A stretch of 15,053 nt of DNA from positions 1 through 15,053 of the forward strand of contig CAMZKI010000038.1 in the NCBI GenBank assembly GCA_947311125.1. The letters are read 5' to 3'. Below are positions 12,454 to 15,053 of the stretch, piece by piece. Under the pieces are notes generated by a model. That model searched no databases, was not told where the DNA came from, and saw only the letters and a program-made list of their open reading frames with translations. This DNA comes from an uncultured Chlorobiota bacterium. GTDB taxonomy: Bacteria > Bacteroidota > Bacteroidia > Bacteroidales > JAADGE01. Position 1 is the first letter of the stretch; every line of letters begins with the position of its first letter. The position numbers were made by a program, and so were the translations under genes.

Positions 12454-15053
12454 ATGAACTACACAAACAAACTCACAAAACTACTCATTATTTTTTTTAT
12501 TTTAATCCCGACAACACTCTTATTCTCACAATCTGTAAGTATTAACGGAACCGGCACGGCACCCGATGCAAGTTCAATTTTAGATATGAGTGCCGTTAAT
12601 AACAAAGGGTTACTGATTCCTAACGTATCCCTGACAGGAAGTACCGATATAACCACAATAACATCTCCCGCAACCGGTTTAATGATTTACAATACCGCAA
12701 CGGCAGGCGATGTAACTCCCGGATATTATTATTACAACGGCTCTGTTTGAGAACGACTTGCTGACGGAAGTTTTACTTTTGAAAACGGAATTACAAAAAC
12801 AACAACAGATAATGTTCGCTTAGGCGGAACCTTAATCACCGATACAAAAATCAATTTCGACAACTATAACCTTATCTTTGATTTAAGCACAAACGGTCAG
12901 TTCCGTGTTGATAACGGAGTTCAGAATTATATGATTTTTCAAAATGACGGAAACCTTAACCTTACTTATAACATATCTTCCGGTGAATACTACAATTTTG
13001 ACGGTATCTTTGGAGTAACAGGATACGGTTTGAGAGAGAAAGCTGGAATTTTGGAATATAAAAAAGATACCGCATCATCTTGGACTGCATTTCCCGATGC
13101 TCCTCCTAACGGGCAAACAATGTGGTGGTACAAACCGGATTTAGCAACATATATCCGCCCGCAAGGAAATGCAAATGTCAGAGTTTACGATGACGGAGAA
13201 ACATACGGTTTTTATTATAACGGCAGTACTAATCAATACGGAGGATATTTTGTCACCTCGTCTGCAGCATCTCCCACAAGTGCAGTCGTAGGATTCTCTG
13301 ATGTCTTAGGAAGCCAGACTTTCGGTTATCTCGGATATAACGGAACTTACGATTCCGGAAACGGATTAACAGTTGAAGGAGCCGCTGTTTACGGACTGGT
13401 AGACGATAAAAACAGAACTGCAATATTCGGAAGAACAACAAAAGATGCTAATGTTGCTGCAATAATCGGATACTCAGACCAATGGACAGCCGGATATTTT
13501 TACTCTTTTGATAATGCTTTATCTTCTCATTCCGCATTATACAGCCAGCTTATTGTCCCTATAACAAAATCAGGAAATCAGGTTGCTGTAAAAGGATATT
13601 CCGAATATACCGAAGGAACGGATAACAGAGGATATACTATCGGAGGTGCTTTCTACGGGATGGGAGACACTCAAGATTCCGAAGGAATAGAAACATACGC
13701 TTATTCAAAAGGATTAGGAACCGTTTCATGGGGATTAAGAGCAGAAGTTGACAGTGCGGAAACAGTCTACGGTATTCAAGTACTTGCCGGAACTGACGGT
13801 GTAACCGGAGCCGATAAATGCTGGGGTATTTATTCGCGTGCCAGAACAGCAGACGGGAATGCGGTTCTCGGACTTGGTGCAGGACTTACAAACATAGTTT
13901 ACTCCGGTAACGGAGACGGAATAATAGGAGGTTCAGACAGCGGTTACGGTATTTTCGGATATTTTTATGACAATGTTAATGCTGCGGCAAACAGCTACGG
14001 AATACTGGGAAATTCTCTGACCGTTGCAAACTACTTCTACCACAATGAAACGTCTTTAACCGATGGTCAGTCTGCTATCTATGCCAGAAGAACAAGATCC
14101 TCTTTAAATAACGGCACTAATTATTGGCATACATATACAAATCAAGCAATAGAGGGTTATAATCCTTACGGGGATTCATATACTTTCGGAATTTCCGGTT
14201 TCTCATGGGATGATGATAACGGAAGAACAGGTGGTGTCCTCGGAACTTTATATGACGACGTTACTCCGGGATATGCTTGGGCAAGTTTAGGTTATGAAAG
14301 TTCAAGCGGGACAACTTACGGACTTTATTATGATAATACATACGGAGCAGGAACAGGTACAGGAAAAGAATCTTTACACACAGGAATCGGCATGGGAGGA
14401 TACGGAGATTTAATGGGAGCTTGGATTCGCGGAAATATTTACGGAATGGCAGTAAAAGGAAACCGATACTCTCTTTACATCGACGGCAAAACATACACAA
14501 ATAATCTTATTGTCTCACTTTCCGACAACGAAAAAGGAGAAAAAATTCCGACTTACGTTCCGGTTTCTGCAAGTGCTGATATCTATATGAGAGGCATCGG
14601 ACAACTTTCCGGCGGAAAAGCAAGTATCGATTTCGATAAAAAATATTTAGATTTAATATCGAATAAAGCTCCTGTAATTGTTACTGTTACGCCAATAGGA
14701 GAATCAGCGGGATTACATATTAAAAGTTTAAAATCTCACGGATTTATCGTGGCCGAAAATAATAAAGGCAAAAGTAACACACAGTTCACATGGATTGCAG
14801 TTGCCGTAAGAAAAGGATATGAAAATCCCGACAACCCTAAAGAAGTTTTATCCTCTGAATTTGATAAAAAGCTTGACGATTTTATGTTTAATGAGAATGA
14901 TACTAACAATTCGGGACAGCCTATATGGTGGGACGGAAAACAAATTCGCTATGATTTTGTTCCTTATAAAAATAAACCGGCAATAAAAGATAAAGAAATC
15001 AGATTAAAATACCGGACAGAAAAAAAATCAGAAAAAAAAAGAAGCATCAAAAA
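12454..15053 (+). pseudogene. Large Gly/Tyr-rich repeat surface protein, interrupted by TGA at codon 99, runs off right edge
   Basis: The frame opens with a signal peptide (residues 1-25, LLFS-Q). It continues through NKGLLIPNV (50-58) and GLMIYNTATAGDVTPGYYYYNGSV (75-98), the start of many Bacteroidota surface and fibre-like proteins. Codon 99 is TGA where relatives have Trp (NGSxW-RLADG). The same frame then runs open to the window edge, codon 866. The middle (12960-14480) is rich in Gly, Tyr and Phe with degenerate repeats such as [IV][IV]GxSD at 13285, 13462 and 13921, and TYGFYYN/YGLYYDN. The last part (about 14500-14830; VPVSASADIYMRG to FTWIAVAVRKGY) is a conserved-looking C-terminal beta domain also seen, as far as I recall, in other secreted repeat proteins. 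As read, only a 98-residue fragment is made; re-initiation at Met 12931 would lack a signal peptide. A sequencing error, recent nonsense mutation or readthrough are the options. Confidence 0.75.
12748..12750 (+). other. In-frame TGA at an expected Trp codon
   Basis: A single TGA interrupts an otherwise uninterrupted 866-codon frame. One G-to-A transition from TGG would explain it. Thirteen TGG codons follow in frame (first at 13081, last pair at 14926-14931), with no further stop before the edge. Confidence 0.85.

Noticed and set aside
12748..12750. TGA read as selenocysteine or as a reassigned Trp codon across the genome
   Set aside because: The surrounding protein is not a selenoprotein family, the position is a typical Trp, TGG is used throughout, and hypA and the SDR end in TGA at normal length.

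Overview
The window most likely comes from a member of the Bacteroidota, probably an anaerobic or facultative Bacteroidales/Flavobacteriia-type organism. The DNA is AT-rich and start codons lack clear Shine-Dalgarno sites. Several promoters fit the Bacteroidota -33/-7 type (xTTG, 20 bases, TAnnTTTG). The products are also typical: lipoproteins with short lipoboxes, a DUF4197 lipoprotein, a single-POTRA outer-membrane protein, and a surface protein opening with the common Bacteroidota 'KGLLIP...GLMIYNT...YYYNG' segment. No phage, CRISPR, tRNA or rRNA was recognised.

Layout. Positions 1-616 look like accessory DNA: the start of a helix-turn-helix protein runs off the left edge, followed by a short ORF that looks like a remnant of a GVQIGL-repeat protein. 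From 617 to 2780 (minus strand) a family 2 glycosyltransferase and a BamA/TamA-type outer-membrane protein form an overlapping pair. A divergent intergenic region separates them from a plus-strand ApbE lipoprotein (2936-3937), which converges on the next minus-strand group.

The central minus-strand block (3972-7308) holds a COG2403-type P-loop protein and then, behind a strong intrinsic terminator, hypA-hypB-sanA. HypA and HypB are the nickel-delivery pair for [NiFe]-hydrogenase (sometimes urease) maturation. No hydrogenase subunit and no hypC-F lie in the window, so the client enzyme must be elsewhere. A perfect 16-bp palindrome overlaps the presumed -33 element upstream of hypA, where a Crp/Fnr-type activator would be expected to bind.

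Next come an SDR oxidoreductase (minus) and a divergent flavin-reductase-like protein (plus). The latter ends at a bidirectional terminator facing a class I/II aminotransferase, and a DUF4197 lipoprotein lies upstream of the aminotransferase. The right end carries two plus-strand secreted proteins: an M43-like zinc metalloprotease with a C-terminal PPC-like domain, and a very long glycine/tyrosine-rich repeat surface protein that runs off the window.

The most striking oddity is in that last gene. Its reading frame is broken only once, by a TGA at codon 99, exactly where tryptophan is expected. The frame then stays open for about 770 codons to the window edge, using TGG for tryptophan 13 times. 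Other genes here (hypA, the SDR) use TGA as a normal stop, so genome-wide TGA reassignment is unlikely. A recent nonsense mutation or a sequence error is the simplest reading.
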